Shown here: positions 9,143 to 16,142 of the stretch, one piece after another | Numbering within the stretch: position 1 is the stretch's first letter | Layout: the number at the start of each line of letters is the position of its first letter | Assembly: GCA_964651325.1 (NCBI GenBank) | Contig: CAZYXP010000040.1 | Coordinates: 1-23,170, forward strand | Direction of reading: 5' to 3' | Length of the DNA: 23,170 bases | Source of the DNA: JADFOB01 sp964651325 | Lineage (GTDB): Bacteria; Planctomycetota; Phycisphaerae; UBA1845 | Position numbers and translations under genes: made by a program | Notes under the pieces: generated by a model | Told to the model about the DNA's origin: nothing | Databases searched by the model: none | Seen by the model: the letters and a program-made list of their open reading frames with translations, nothing else

Positions 9143-11803
9143 ATGCGTTCTCCCAATCAATCGTCGCCCGATGAACCACCCAACGAACTCATCGCTCGCG
9201 CCTGCGAGCAGGTAGCTCGGACCAAGAAGCAAGGCCCATCGGCCAACGGTCGCCTGGCTAAGGATCTGATCCCCGGCTACACGATCCTGGAAGAGGTCAG
9301 CCGGGGCGGGCAGGGCATCGTCTACCGGGCGACACGCGATTCCACCAATCATCTCGTGGCCATCAAGGTGATGCGTTGGTCGGAAGTCGCCCATATGGAG
9401 GAGAAGAAGCGGTTCGAGCGTGAGATCGCGATTCTCGGCCGTCTGAGCCATCCCAACATCGTCGGGCTCCACGACGGCGGCGTGGTCAGCGACTACCGCT
9501 ATCTGGTGATGGATTTCGTCGCAGGCGAATCGATCGACGCCTACCGGCGCCATCACAACCTGAACATCAAAGACACGCTCACGCTGTTCGGCAAGGTGTG
9601 CCGGGCCGTGCAGGCGGCGCACGTGCGCGGCGTTGTGCATCGTGATTTGAAACCACACAACATCCTCGTCGATGCGAACGGCCAACCTCATATTCTGGAC
9701 TTCGGCCTGGCCAAACTTATCGAGGACGAATGCGATCCCGAACACGCCGTCACGTTGATGACCCAAACCGGTCAGTTCCTGGGGTCACTGGCCTGGGCGT
9801 CGCCGGAACAGGTGGCCGGGGATGCCAACAAGGTAGACGTGCGAACCGACGTCTACGCCCTTGGGCTGACGCTTTACCATCTGCTGACGCGGCGCTTTCC
9901 GTATGACGTGGTCGGCCCCACGCAAGATGTTTTTCGCAACATTGCCCATGCGGAGCCCGCCAAGCCCAGCACGCACCGTGCCGATGTTGACGGCGAGTTG
10001 GACACCATCGTCCTCAAATGCTTGTCCAAGGAACCCGAACGACGCTATCAAAGCGCCGGGCTGCTCGCCGGAGACATAGAGCGATACCTCAACGGAGAGG
10101 TGATCGAAGCCCGGCGGGAAAGCCGCCTGTACGTGCTCACCAAGACGGTCCGCCGCCACAGAGGCGCTGCGGTGGCGAGCGCCGTCTTGCTGGTGGCCTC
10201 GCTCGCGTACGCCGCGACGCTGACCGTGCTCTACCAACGCGCCGCTTCCGCTGAAGCCCGCGCCACGCGAAAGGCTGAACAAGCAAGCAAGCTCTTCTTC
10301 GGCGCCGTAGAGACGGTGGGATTCCTGGTCGGCGAAGTCTCAAGCCAACTGGGTGGAACGACCGGCCAGACGGAGGTCCGCAAGGTGATCCTGGACGGGG
10401 CCTACACGCGTCTACTCGATCTAGCAGCATACAACACGGACGATCCCGGCTTGCTGCACGAAACGGGTAGGGCGCACACCGAACTAGGCGCGATTGCGCT
10501 CACCTTAGGCGACGTTGCCACTGCCGAGCGACATTTCGCCGACGCGCTGGAGGCGATTGAACGCGTGGGGCGGGAACGCCCCAAGGACGCTGAACTGCGC
10601 GCAGAGCACTCGATCGCCCTCGTCAAGATGGGCGACATGCAAAAGCGACACGGACATGACGATCAAGCACGATCCTTCTACGAACGCGCGCTGCACATCG
10701 ATGAATCGCTCGTCACGGAACATCCCAATAACACGAGTTTCCTGGACAATCTCTTGTGGAGCTACGAACGCCTGAGCCACCTGGCCGTGCTAAGAGCCGA
10801 CTTCAGCGAGGCCATCGTACTCTCAGACAAACAAATTCGGCTGGCGGAGCGTTTGCTCGCGTCGGAGCCAAACAAGCCGCTTCGCTTGTTAGGTGCGTTT
10901 TCCGCCCATGGGATGCGCTCTTACATCGCCTGGGAAATGGAACAATTCGAGCAAGCCGCCAAGCACGTCACGTCCGCGCTTCAAGTCGGCGAACGGTTGC
11001 TGACCATGGCGCCCGATCACCCCTATTACCGCGTTCGCGTGGCGGCGCAATTCCTCGTTGCAGCAGGATTCGATCGAAAGCAAGGTCGGTTTGCCAACGC
11101 CACCGAGCACGTGCAACGAGGACTTGCGCTTGGCCGCACCCTCGTGGCCGCCGAACCCACGGTGATCTCGCACCAGGCACTAATCTGGAACGGATATGAG
11201 CTCCTGGGGGAGATTCACACGCACAAGCCGGAACCGGATCTGCAAGCCGCGTGCGAGAGCTTTAGGCGTAGCACCGAAACCATAGAGCATCTGCTGGAGC
11301 TAGCTCCGGACGATCCGCAACGGTGGCACCAACTCGCCGAGGCATACTATCGCGAATACATGACGGCGCGGAAGATGGGCGAGCCCGTTAGGGCGCAGGG
11401 GGTTCTGGAAAAGGTCTTGGCGACCACGCGATCGACCTTCGGCACTAACCGCGAATCCGCGTACCTGCTCGGGTTGTTCCCGCTGTACTTGGAGGAGTGG
11501 CAGCCCACGGATCCGGCGGCGTTGCGGGACGCGCTCGTGGCCGCAAACCTGGCCGTGAAGCGTACGGGCGGGAACCATCCCGCCGCGTTGTTCGAGCTTG
11601 CCATGCTACAGGATGCCTTGGGCGATTCGGGGCTCGCCCTGAAGACGCTTGAACGCGCCGCATCCTTTGCCGACCCGGAAGCGACAGACTTTAGCGTGTG
11701 CATCCAGCGGCACATCGATCGCCTCTTGAAGAACGCAGCCAGCCTTAGCCCCGACGACCCACAAGCGGCCAGTGAGGTCCAGAGGCTAAGCGTATTGCCG
11801 TAG
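9143..11803 (+). CDS. Membrane Ser/Thr protein kinase with TPR-like C-terminus
   Basis: Hanks-type Ser/Thr kinase (886 aa). The catalytic domain (about residues 46-316) is complete: glycine loop SRGGQG (53-58), K75 in VAIK, E94 in the C helix, HRDLKPHN (H166, D168, K170, N173), DFG (186-188) and the APE-equivalent ASPE (219-222). A basic stretch and one membrane helix (about 341-364) follow. The remaining roughly 510 residues are helical and alanine-rich with TPR-like units such as TELGAIALTLGDVATAERHFADALEAIERV and QARSFYERALHIDESL, and should lie outside the membrane. It follows the ECF sigma gene by 40 bases and is probably cotranscribed. The likely role is sensing through the TPR part and phosphorylating targets, perhaps the sigma factor; this is inference. 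The start has no strong ribosome-binding site, though translation may be coupled. Confidence 0.94.
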   Translation: MRSPNQSSPDEPPNELIARACEQVARTKKQGPSANGRLAKDLIPGYTILEEVSRGGQGIVYRATRDSTNHLVAIKVMRWSEVAHMEEKKRFEREIAILGRLSHPNIVGLHDGGVVSDYRYLVMDFVAGESIDAYRRHHNLNIKDTLTLFGKVCRAVQAAHVRGVVHRDLKPHNILVDANGQPHILDFGLAKLIEDECDPEHAVTLMTQTGQFLGSLAWASPEQVAGDANKVDVRTDVYALGLTLYHLLTRRFPYDVVGPTQDVFRNIAHAEPAKPSTHRADVDGELDTIVLKCLSKEPERRYQSAGLLAGDIERYLNGEVIEARRESRLYVLTKTVRRHRGAAVASAVLLVASLAYAATLTVLYQRAASAEARATRKAEQASKLFFGAVETVGFLVGEVSSQLGGTTGQTEVRKVILDGAYTRLLDLAAYNTDDPGLLHETGRAHTELGAIALTLGDVATAERHFADALEAIERVGRERPKDAELRAEHSIALVKMGDMQKRHGHDDQARSFYERALHIDESLVTEHPNNTSFLDNLLWSYERLSHLAVLRADFSEAIVLSDKQIRLAERLLASEPNKPLRLLGAFSAHGMRSYIAWEMEQFEQAAKHVTSALQVGERLLTMAPDHPYYRVRVAAQFLVAAGFDRKQGRFANATEHVQRGLALGRTLVAAEPTVISHQALIWNGYELLGEIHTHKPEPDLQAACESFRRSTETIEHLLELAPDDPQRWHQLAEAYYREYMTARKMGEPVRAQGVLEKVLATTRSTFGTNRESAYLLGLFPLYLEEWQPTDPAALRDALVAANLAVKRTGGNHPAALFELAMLQDALGDSGLALKTLERAASFADPEATDFSVCIQRHIDRLLKNAASLSPDDPQAASEVQRLSVLP

Positions 11804-11935
11804 CCCATGTAGCACGGCGACTTTCTGTGTGTAGGGCACGGGATTGCCCCGATTTGCATGGCGTCGGGCTTGGTTCATCGTCGGCGGGGCGCTTCCCTGT
11901 GATCGGGGTTCGCGAGGCCGTGGCAGGCGAACACT

Positions 11936-11971
11936 CCGTTGCAGGTTCCGCTTGGGCGTGCCCTGCAACGG
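11936..11971. terminator. 10-bp inverted repeat between convergent genes
   Basis: CCGTTGCAGG (11936-11945) and CCTGCAACGG (11962-11971) are perfect complements around a 16-base loop. It sits between the 3' ends of the kinase (+) and methyltransferase (-) genes, so a two-way transcript-end hairpin is plausible. There is no T-run on either side. Confidence 0.4.
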
Positions 11972-11992
11972 ACCAACCGCCTGCTCTACGCG

Positions 11993-12951
11993 CTACGATC
12001 GTCGCGTCGCCACGAGGATCAGATCGCCGGGCTTGTCCATGTCGAATCTGGTTCGCTGGTAGTTGCCCCAAANNNNNNNNNNNNNNNNNNNNNNNNNNNN
12101 NNNNNNNNNNNNNNNNNNNNNNNNNNNNNNNNNNNNNNNNNNNNNNNNNNNNNNNNNNNNNNNNNNNNNNNNATCAGATCGCCGGGCTTGTCCATGTCGA
12201 ATCTGGTTCGCTGGTAGTTGCCCCAAAGGTCATCGACGCGCAGGCCCGCCTGCTCACATCGGGCGACCAATTCGTCCCGCTCGATTGGATAGAGCCGGCC
12301 ACCGGTGGCGCGCTGCTTCCAGCCGTCATCGTGCCAGATCGTGACACCGGTGACGGAAGCCGCCTCCGCGTCAAAATGGAAATGCCGCACCGAAATGTAT
12401 TCGATGCCCTCGACCGTAACGACCCGCGGACCTCTTACGCAAGGTGTCTCGCGCCGCATCGGTGCGAAATTGAGAATCTGCAGGAACAACCGCCCACCGG
12501 GACGAATACACGCTGCAAACTGTGCGATCGCCTCGCCGACGCCTGCCTTCGATCCGGCGGCCGCCAGCGCGTTGCCCAGACAATAGACACCGTCAAAGCC
12601 CTCGCCCGCGGACGCCGCAAGCTCGCTGTAGCTGGTGGGCACGAATCGGACCCCCGCGACGTCGGCCGCGTGCCGAGCGGCAATGGCGAGCATCTCCTCG
12701 CTCAAGTCGGCGCCGACAACTTCGTAGCCCCGCTGAGCCAGGGCAATCGCCTGGTGCCCGGTTCCACATCCGGCATCGAGCAAGCCGCCCGACCCGGGAG
12801 GCCCAAACACCTCAGTGAGCACCGGAATCTCCCGATCGATCCGGGCGTTCCAGTTGATCGAGCCGTCGTACCATTCGGCGCGAGCCCAACTCGACAGGCC
12901 TCCTTGTGCCGAGTGCGCTGTGGCCGGCTGCTTGTCTTGATTGGATGACAT
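11993..12951 (-). CDS. Class I SAM-dependent methyltransferase, split by an assembly gap
   Basis: SAM-dependent methyltransferase, substrate unknown. Motif I is clear: GGLLDAGCGTGHQAIALAQRG followed by the acidic strand end VVGADLSEEML; FDGVYCLGNALAAAG and IRPGGRLFLQILNF are further fold elements. The frame reads ...DMDKPGDLI and then enters the run of N at 12073-12172. The 55 bases on each side of the gap (12018-12072 and 12173-12227) are identical. If that overlap is collapsed, the frame continues as DLILVATRRS and ends in TAG at 11993, a normal ending for this fold, giving about 267 residues. So the gene is likely intact and the gap artificial. ATG 12951 is chosen; ATG 12990 (13 residues longer) is equally possible because neither has a good ribosome-binding site. 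Confidence 0.85.
12018..12227. other. 100-N scaffold gap flanked by an identical 55-bp overlap
   Basis: Bases 12018-12072 and 12173-12227 are the same 55 bases in the same orientation, with exactly 100 N between them. An overlap of 55 equals a common assembler k-mer length, so two contig ends sharing one k-mer were probably scaffolded instead of merged. This is not a biological repeat. Confidence 0.9.
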
Positions 12952-13011
12952 GAACAGGTTGCCCCGGTGGACGCAATCGAGCGTTGCCATGGCGAGCGCG
13001 GGTGCGTCAAC

Positions 13012-13045
13012 TCAGAGCCGCTGGCGCTAGCCTGCGGACACCCGG
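13012..13045 (-). repeat. Module B repeat
   Basis: On the minus strand this reads GTCCGCAGGCTAGCGCCAGC and then GGCTCTGA. It matches the module at 18339-18413 and 20840-20912 and directly adjoins three module A copies. Confidence 0.7.
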
Positions 13046-13054
13046 ACGCAGGAG

Positions 13055-13156
13055 GTCACCGGGCTCGCGCCCGGTGCTCTGGAAAGATGTCACAGGGCTT
13101 GCGCCCGGTGCTCCGATAAGATGTCACCGGGCTTGCGCCCGGTGCTCTGAAAAATG
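13055..13156 (-). repeat. Three tandem 34-bp module A repeats
   Basis: Three head-to-tail 34-bp units at 13055-13088, 13089-13122 and 13123-13156. Each holds CACCGGGC-TTGC-GCCCGGTG or a close variant, which forms an 8-bp stem with a four-base loop; the middle unit has one arm change (ACAGGGC). The same unit occurs once, next to module B, at 18339 and 20840. All lie in the 244-base space between the methyltransferase and icd genes. Confidence 0.85.
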
Positions 13157-13177
13157 CCCGCCGCCGATTCTATCACG

Positions 13178-13200
13178 CAGCCGAGGGCGGCTGGGCTACA
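13178..13200 (-). repeat. TGTAGC hairpin repeat overlapping the icd stop
   Basis: On the minus strand TGTAGCC precedes arm CAGCCG, loop CCCT and arm CGGCTG (13178-13183 with 13188-13193). The TAG inside the TGTAGC box is the stop codon of icd. Confidence 0.75.
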
Positions 13201-14494
13201 TGTGCGAGACGATGGCCTTTGCGAATTCGCTGCATTTGAGCAGTTTGGCCTGGGTGCCCTCGGCACGCATCAGGCGTTCGAAATCGTAGGTCACTTCCTT
13301 GGCGCCGATGGCCTTGCTCATTCCCGCGATGACCAGATCGGCGGCCTCGTTCCACTGAAGGTGGCGGAGCAACATCTCACCGGAAAGAATCACGCTGCCG
13401 GGGTTGACCTTATCCTGGTCGGTATACTTCGGCGCCGTGCCGTGGGTCGCCTCGAAAATGGCGTGGCCGGTGTCATAGTTGATGTTGCCGCCGGGCGCGA
13501 TTCCGATCCCGCCGATCTGGGCGGCTAGGGCGTCGGAAAGGAAGTCGCCGTTGAGATTGAGCGTCGCGATGACGTCGAAATCCCTCGGCCGGGTGAGCAC
13601 CTGCTGCAACGCGATATCCGCGATGGCGTCCTTAACGAGAATCTTTCCGCCCGCCAGCGCGGCCTCTTGCTCGGCGTTGGCCGCTTCTTCGCCTTTGTCC
13701 TTCTTGGTTCGCCCCCATTGCGACCAAGTGTAGGTCTGATCCGCGAATTCCTCCTCCGCCACCTCGTACCCCCAGTCGCGAAACGCGCCTTCGGTGAACT
13801 TCATGATGTTGCCCTTGTGTACCAAGGTGACGCTTTTGCGTCCGTTGGTCAGGCAAAAGTTGATCGCACCGCGGACCAAGCGTTTGCTCCCCTCGCTGCT
13901 GACCGGTTTGATCCCGATTCCGCTCGTTTCGGGAAACCGAATCGTCTGCCCCATCGCATCCTGCAGGAACGCGATCACCTTCCGCACTTCGGGTGTGCCG
14001 GCCTTGAACTCAATCCCCGAGTAGATGTCTTCCGTGTTTTCGCGGAAGATGACCATGTCGACGTATTCCGGATGCTTCACCGGCGAGGGAACGCCTTCGA
14101 AATGTCGAACCGGCCGCAGGCAGGTGTAGAGGTCCAGCTTCTGACGCAACGCCACGTTGAGCGAACGGATGCCGCCGCCGATTGGCGTGGTGAGCGGCCC
14201 CTTGATGCCCACGAGGAAGGCGCGAAACGCCTCGACCGTATCATCGGGGAGCCAAGTGCCGTACTTGTCGTAGGATTTCTGGCCGGCGAAGACCTCGAAC
14301 CATTCGATCTTGCGTTTGCCGCCGTACGCCTTTTCCACCGCGGCGTCAAAGACGCCGACGGCCGCCCGCCAAATGTCCGGCCCCACCCCGTCGCCTTCGA
14401 TAAAGGGAATAATCGGTTGATCGGGAACAACCAGCTTGCCCGATTCCATTCGGAGTTTTTGGCCGCCGGTTGGGGGAGTCAAGTTTTCAAACAT
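13196..14494 (-). CDS. icd: NADP-dependent isocitrate dehydrogenase
   Basis: TCA-cycle enzyme that oxidises isocitrate to 2-oxoglutarate and CO2 with NADP+. The 432-residue protein follows the E. coli Icd pattern throughout. The substrate loop GGGIRSLNVALRQ has the phosphorylatable serine at S111. Further landmarks are CLRPVRHFEG, VKHPEYVDMVIFRENTEDIY, GIGIKPVSSEG, VTLVHKGNIMKFTEGAFRDW, NLNGDFLSDALAAQIGGIG and HGTAPKYTDQDKVNPGS. The last motif and TYDFERLM fit the NADP-binding type. A charged insert of about 15 residues (KKDKGEEAANAEQEAALAGG) stands where the enteric enzyme has a shorter loop. The C-terminus KLLKCSEFAKAIVSHM is of normal length. Its TAG stop lies inside a dispersed repeat (13178-13200). 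It is 97 bases downstream of folP on the same strand. Confidence 0.98.
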   Translation of the reverse strand: MFENLTPPTGGQKLRMESGKLVVPDQPIIPFIEGDGVGPDIWRAAVGVFDAAVEKAYGGKRKIEWFEVFAGQKSYDKYGTWLPDDTVEAFRAFLVGIKGPLTTPIGGGIRSLNVALRQKLDLYTCLRPVRHFEGVPSPVKHPEYVDMVIFRENTEDIYSGIEFKAGTPEVRKVIAFLQDAMGQTIRFPETSGIGIKPVSSEGSKRLVRGAINFCLTNGRKSVTLVHKGNIMKFTEGAFRDWGYEVAEEEFADQTYTWSQWGRTKKDKGEEAANAEQEAALAGGKILVKDAIADIALQQVLTRPRDFDVIATLNLNGDFLSDALAAQIGGIGIAPGGNINYDTGHAIFEATHGTAPKYTDQDKVNPGSVILSGEMLLRHLQWNEAADLVIAGMSKAIGAKEVTYDFERLMRAEGTQAKLLKCSEFAKAIVSHM

Positions 14495-14542
14495 CGCCTT
14501 AAGACCTCACGAGCTAGAGAATGCGGGGGGGCACGCGCCACG

Positions 14543-14561
14543 TTGGAACATCCCATTCCAA
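14543..14561. promoter_or_regulatory. Small inverted repeat upstream of icd
   Basis: TTGGAA (14543-14548) and TTCCAA (14556-14561) are spaced by seven bases in the 97-base gap before icd. It could be an operator or a weak hairpin after folP. There is no direct evidence for either. Confidence 0.2.
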
Positions 14562-14591
14562 GAGCGGATGATAGTCCCTCCACGCAAAGCG

Positions 14592-15461
14592 TCAAACCTC
14601 GGCGTCGCGGACCGCACAACATGTTCTCACTACGGCGACCGTTTCTCGAACGTCATGGACCCGCAGGATTGAAGCTCCGGAAAGCGCCGCCATCGCCGCG
14701 CACGCCAGCGAGCCCGCCAGGCGATCTCCGGCCTCCAAGGAGCCACCGCGATCAGATCCGCCAAGCACGCCGCCGAGAAATCGCTTGCGCGACGCGCCCA
14801 CCAAGACCGGGAACCCCAGCTCGGCGAACCGGGCCGTGGCCCCGAGCAGCGCCAGATTGTGTTCGTTGCGCTTGCCGAAACCGATACCAGGGTCAACGAT
14901 GATCCGATCCGCGACCACGCCTTCGCCTATGGCCCAAGCAATCCGCTCCTTCAGGAAATCCCGGACTTCCGACACGACGTCGTCATACCGCGGACCACCG
15001 CCCGACTGCATCGATTGGGAATTGCCCCGCCGGTGCATCAAAACCACCGGCACCCCGCTGCTTGCGGCCACCGCGACCATGCGCGGATCATCGCGCATCG
15101 CCGACACATCGTTGATCAAGTCAGCCCCAGCGGCCAGGGCAGCCTCGGCCACGGCCGCGGAACGGGTATCTATTGAAATGACTATATTCGGATCCGATTC
15201 GCGAAGGCGGGCGATCACATCAATAGCGCGATCGAGTTGCTCGGCCTCGGACACGGGGGATGAACCGGGTCGAGTCGATTCCGGCCCCACGTCGATGATC
15301 GAGGCCCCTTCGCGGATCATCTCCAACCCACGCGCTACCGCCTTTTGAGGGTCCAGAAAGCGACCGCCGTCGCTGAACGAATCCGGGGTGACGTTGAGAA
15401 TCCCCATCACGGCGGGTTGCCGCGTGAAATCGAACCGTTGATCGCGAAGAAGGAAAGCCAT
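14592..15461 (-). CDS. folP: Dihydropteroate synthase
   Basis: Folate-pathway enzyme joining 6-hydroxymethyl-dihydropterin diphosphate and p-aminobenzoate to dihydropteroate; it is the sulfonamide target. From ATG 15461 the protein has 289 residues, a usual length. Family motifs are present in order: MGILNVTPDSFSDGG, GASIIDVGPESTRPGSSPVS, ISIDTRS, AGADLINDVSA, PVVLMHRRGN, IIVDPGIGFGKRNEHNLALL, PVLVGASRKRFLG, and a C-terminal ILRVHDVRET. The catalytic loops appear complete. A TTG nine codons further up is possible, but the ATG fits the family start (short lead, then VMGILNVTPDS). It lies upstream of icd on the same strand; no other folate gene is beside it. Confidence 0.97.
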   Translation of the reverse strand: MAFLLRDQRFDFTRQPAVMGILNVTPDSFSDGGRFLDPQKAVARGLEMIREGASIIDVGPESTRPGSSPVSEAEQLDRAIDVIARLRESDPNIVISIDTRSAAVAEAALAAGADLINDVSAMRDDPRMVAVAASSGVPVVLMHRRGNSQSMQSGGGPRYDDVVSEVRDFLKERIAWAIGEGVVADRIIVDPGIGFGKRNEHNLALLGATARFAELGFPVLVGASRKRFLGGVLGGSDRGGSLEAGDRLAGSLACAAMAALSGASILRVHDVRETVAVVRTCCAVRDAEV

Positions 15462-15524
15462 GTCTAGCGACCCAGACGCCAGCCCCAAAACGCCCTAACC
15501 CCCGTCCCCGGCACGCGTCTTCCT

Positions 15525-15543
15525 GAGCCGCGGGCTTTAGCCC
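15525..15543. repeat. GAGCCGCGGGCTTTAGCCC repeat, copy 2
   Basis: Exact 19-bp copy of 502-520, here followed by ACACGG, so the outer arm of the palindrome is less complete. GTGCGGTGTGCTA at 15561-15573 also resembles GCACGGTGTGCTA near copy 1, so the shared element may be longer than the exact match. Confidence 0.6.
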
Positions 15544-15594
15544 ACACGGCGCCCCGAACCGTGCGGTGTGCTAGTACGCGAGGCCGTGCAAGCT

Positions 15595-15631
15595 GAAGCA
15601 TGCGGCTCGGAATCAGAAGCATGTGGCTCGG
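15595..15631. repeat. Short tandem repeat, two 16-bp units
   Basis: GAAGCATGCGGCTCGG (15595-15610) and GAAGCATGTGGCTCGG (15616-15631) differ by one base and have a period of 21. They lie between folP and infA. No function is evident. Confidence 0.5.
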
Positions 15632-15661
15632 TCTTGGTCAGCGTCTTGGGATAGAGAATTC

Positions 15662-15727
15662 GTTTTCGGCGGTAGATAATCCGGCTAGCGACGATAGAAA
15701 ATCCGACTATCGTCGATAGATGATCCG
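15662..15727 (-). repeat. Three 22-bp tandem units at the 3' end of infA
   Basis: On the minus strand three consecutive 22-bp units start CGGATCATCTATCGACGA (15727-15706), CGGATTTTCTATCGTCG (15705-15684) and CGGATTATCTACCGCCGA (15683-15662). The first encodes the end of IF-1 (RIIYRR-stop). The third would encode the same RIIYRR. The duplication also makes a 9-bp inverted repeat (15689-15697 with 15707-15715). Confidence 0.8.
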
Positions 15728-15931
15728 CCCACGGGTCAAGTCGTACGGCGAAACCTCAACCAAGACTGTGTCGCCCGGCAGGATTCGAATGTAATACTTG
15801 CGCATCTTGCCGGAGATATGGGCGAGAATATGATGTTTTTCGCCGTCCGTGTCGATCTCGACGCGGAACGTGGCATTGGGAAGGGCCGCAACAACGACCC
15901 CTTCTACTTCGATCGCACCTACTTTAGCCAT
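15707..15931 (-). CDS. infA: Translation initiation factor IF-1
   Basis: Small S1/OB-fold protein (74 aa) that binds the ribosomal A site during initiation. The sequence is typical: MAKVGAIEVEGVVVAALPNA, TFRVEIDTDGEKHHILAHISGK, MRKYYIRILPGDTVLVEVSPYDL and TRGRIIYRR. The frame is open upstream, but ATG 15931 is chosen because AAGAGGA precedes it and MAK is the family start. The C-terminus ends in the first of three 22-bp tandem units. A promoter with TTGTCA, a 16-base spacer and TATACT lies upstream at 16030-16057 and shares its -35 region with the divergent peptidase promoter. Confidence 0.97.
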   Translation of the reverse strand: MAKVGAIEVEGVVVAALPNATFRVEIDTDGEKHHILAHISGKMRKYYIRILPGDTVLVEVSPYDLTRGRIIYRR

Positions 15932-16029
15932 ACGTCCTCTTGACCAACCACTACACATCGACCGACTACAACGAAAGCCGGCCCTACGCGCGGGCCAACA
16001 AAAGCCTCGTTCCACTTCAAACGCCGCGC

Positions 16030-16057
16030 AGTATACTCAGCCACCGACGTCTGACAA
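16030..16057 (-). promoter_or_regulatory. Sigma-70 promoter for infA
   Basis: On the minus strand: TTGTCA (16057-16052), a 16-base spacer and TATACT (16035-16030). It implies an RNA start near 16023 and a leader of about 90 bases. The -35 box overlaps that of the divergent promoter. Confidence 0.55.
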
Positions 16058-16078
16058 GACTACGACAATAGGTATAAT
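16051..16078 (+). promoter_or_regulatory. Sigma-70 promoter for the M1-like peptidase gene
   Basis: CTGACA (16051-16056), a 16-base spacer and TATAAT (16073-16078), close to consensus. It implies an RNA start near 16085, about 57 bases before the ATG at 16143. The -35 box is shared with the infA promoter. Confidence 0.6.
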
Positions 16079-16142
16079 GATCGATTCCGCGGGCCACCGT
16101 CTTGAATCTGCCCCGACCATTGCGAGAACTACCTTGAAACGG

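Noticed and set aside
12018..12227. Biological direct repeat or two truncated methyltransferase genes
   Set aside because: An exact 55-bp identity around exactly 100 N is an assembly overlap signature, and merging it restores one frame.
13055..13156. CRISPR array
   Set aside because: The 34-bp units abut with no unique spacers, are strongly palindromic, and the same unit occurs singly elsewhere; no cas gene is present.
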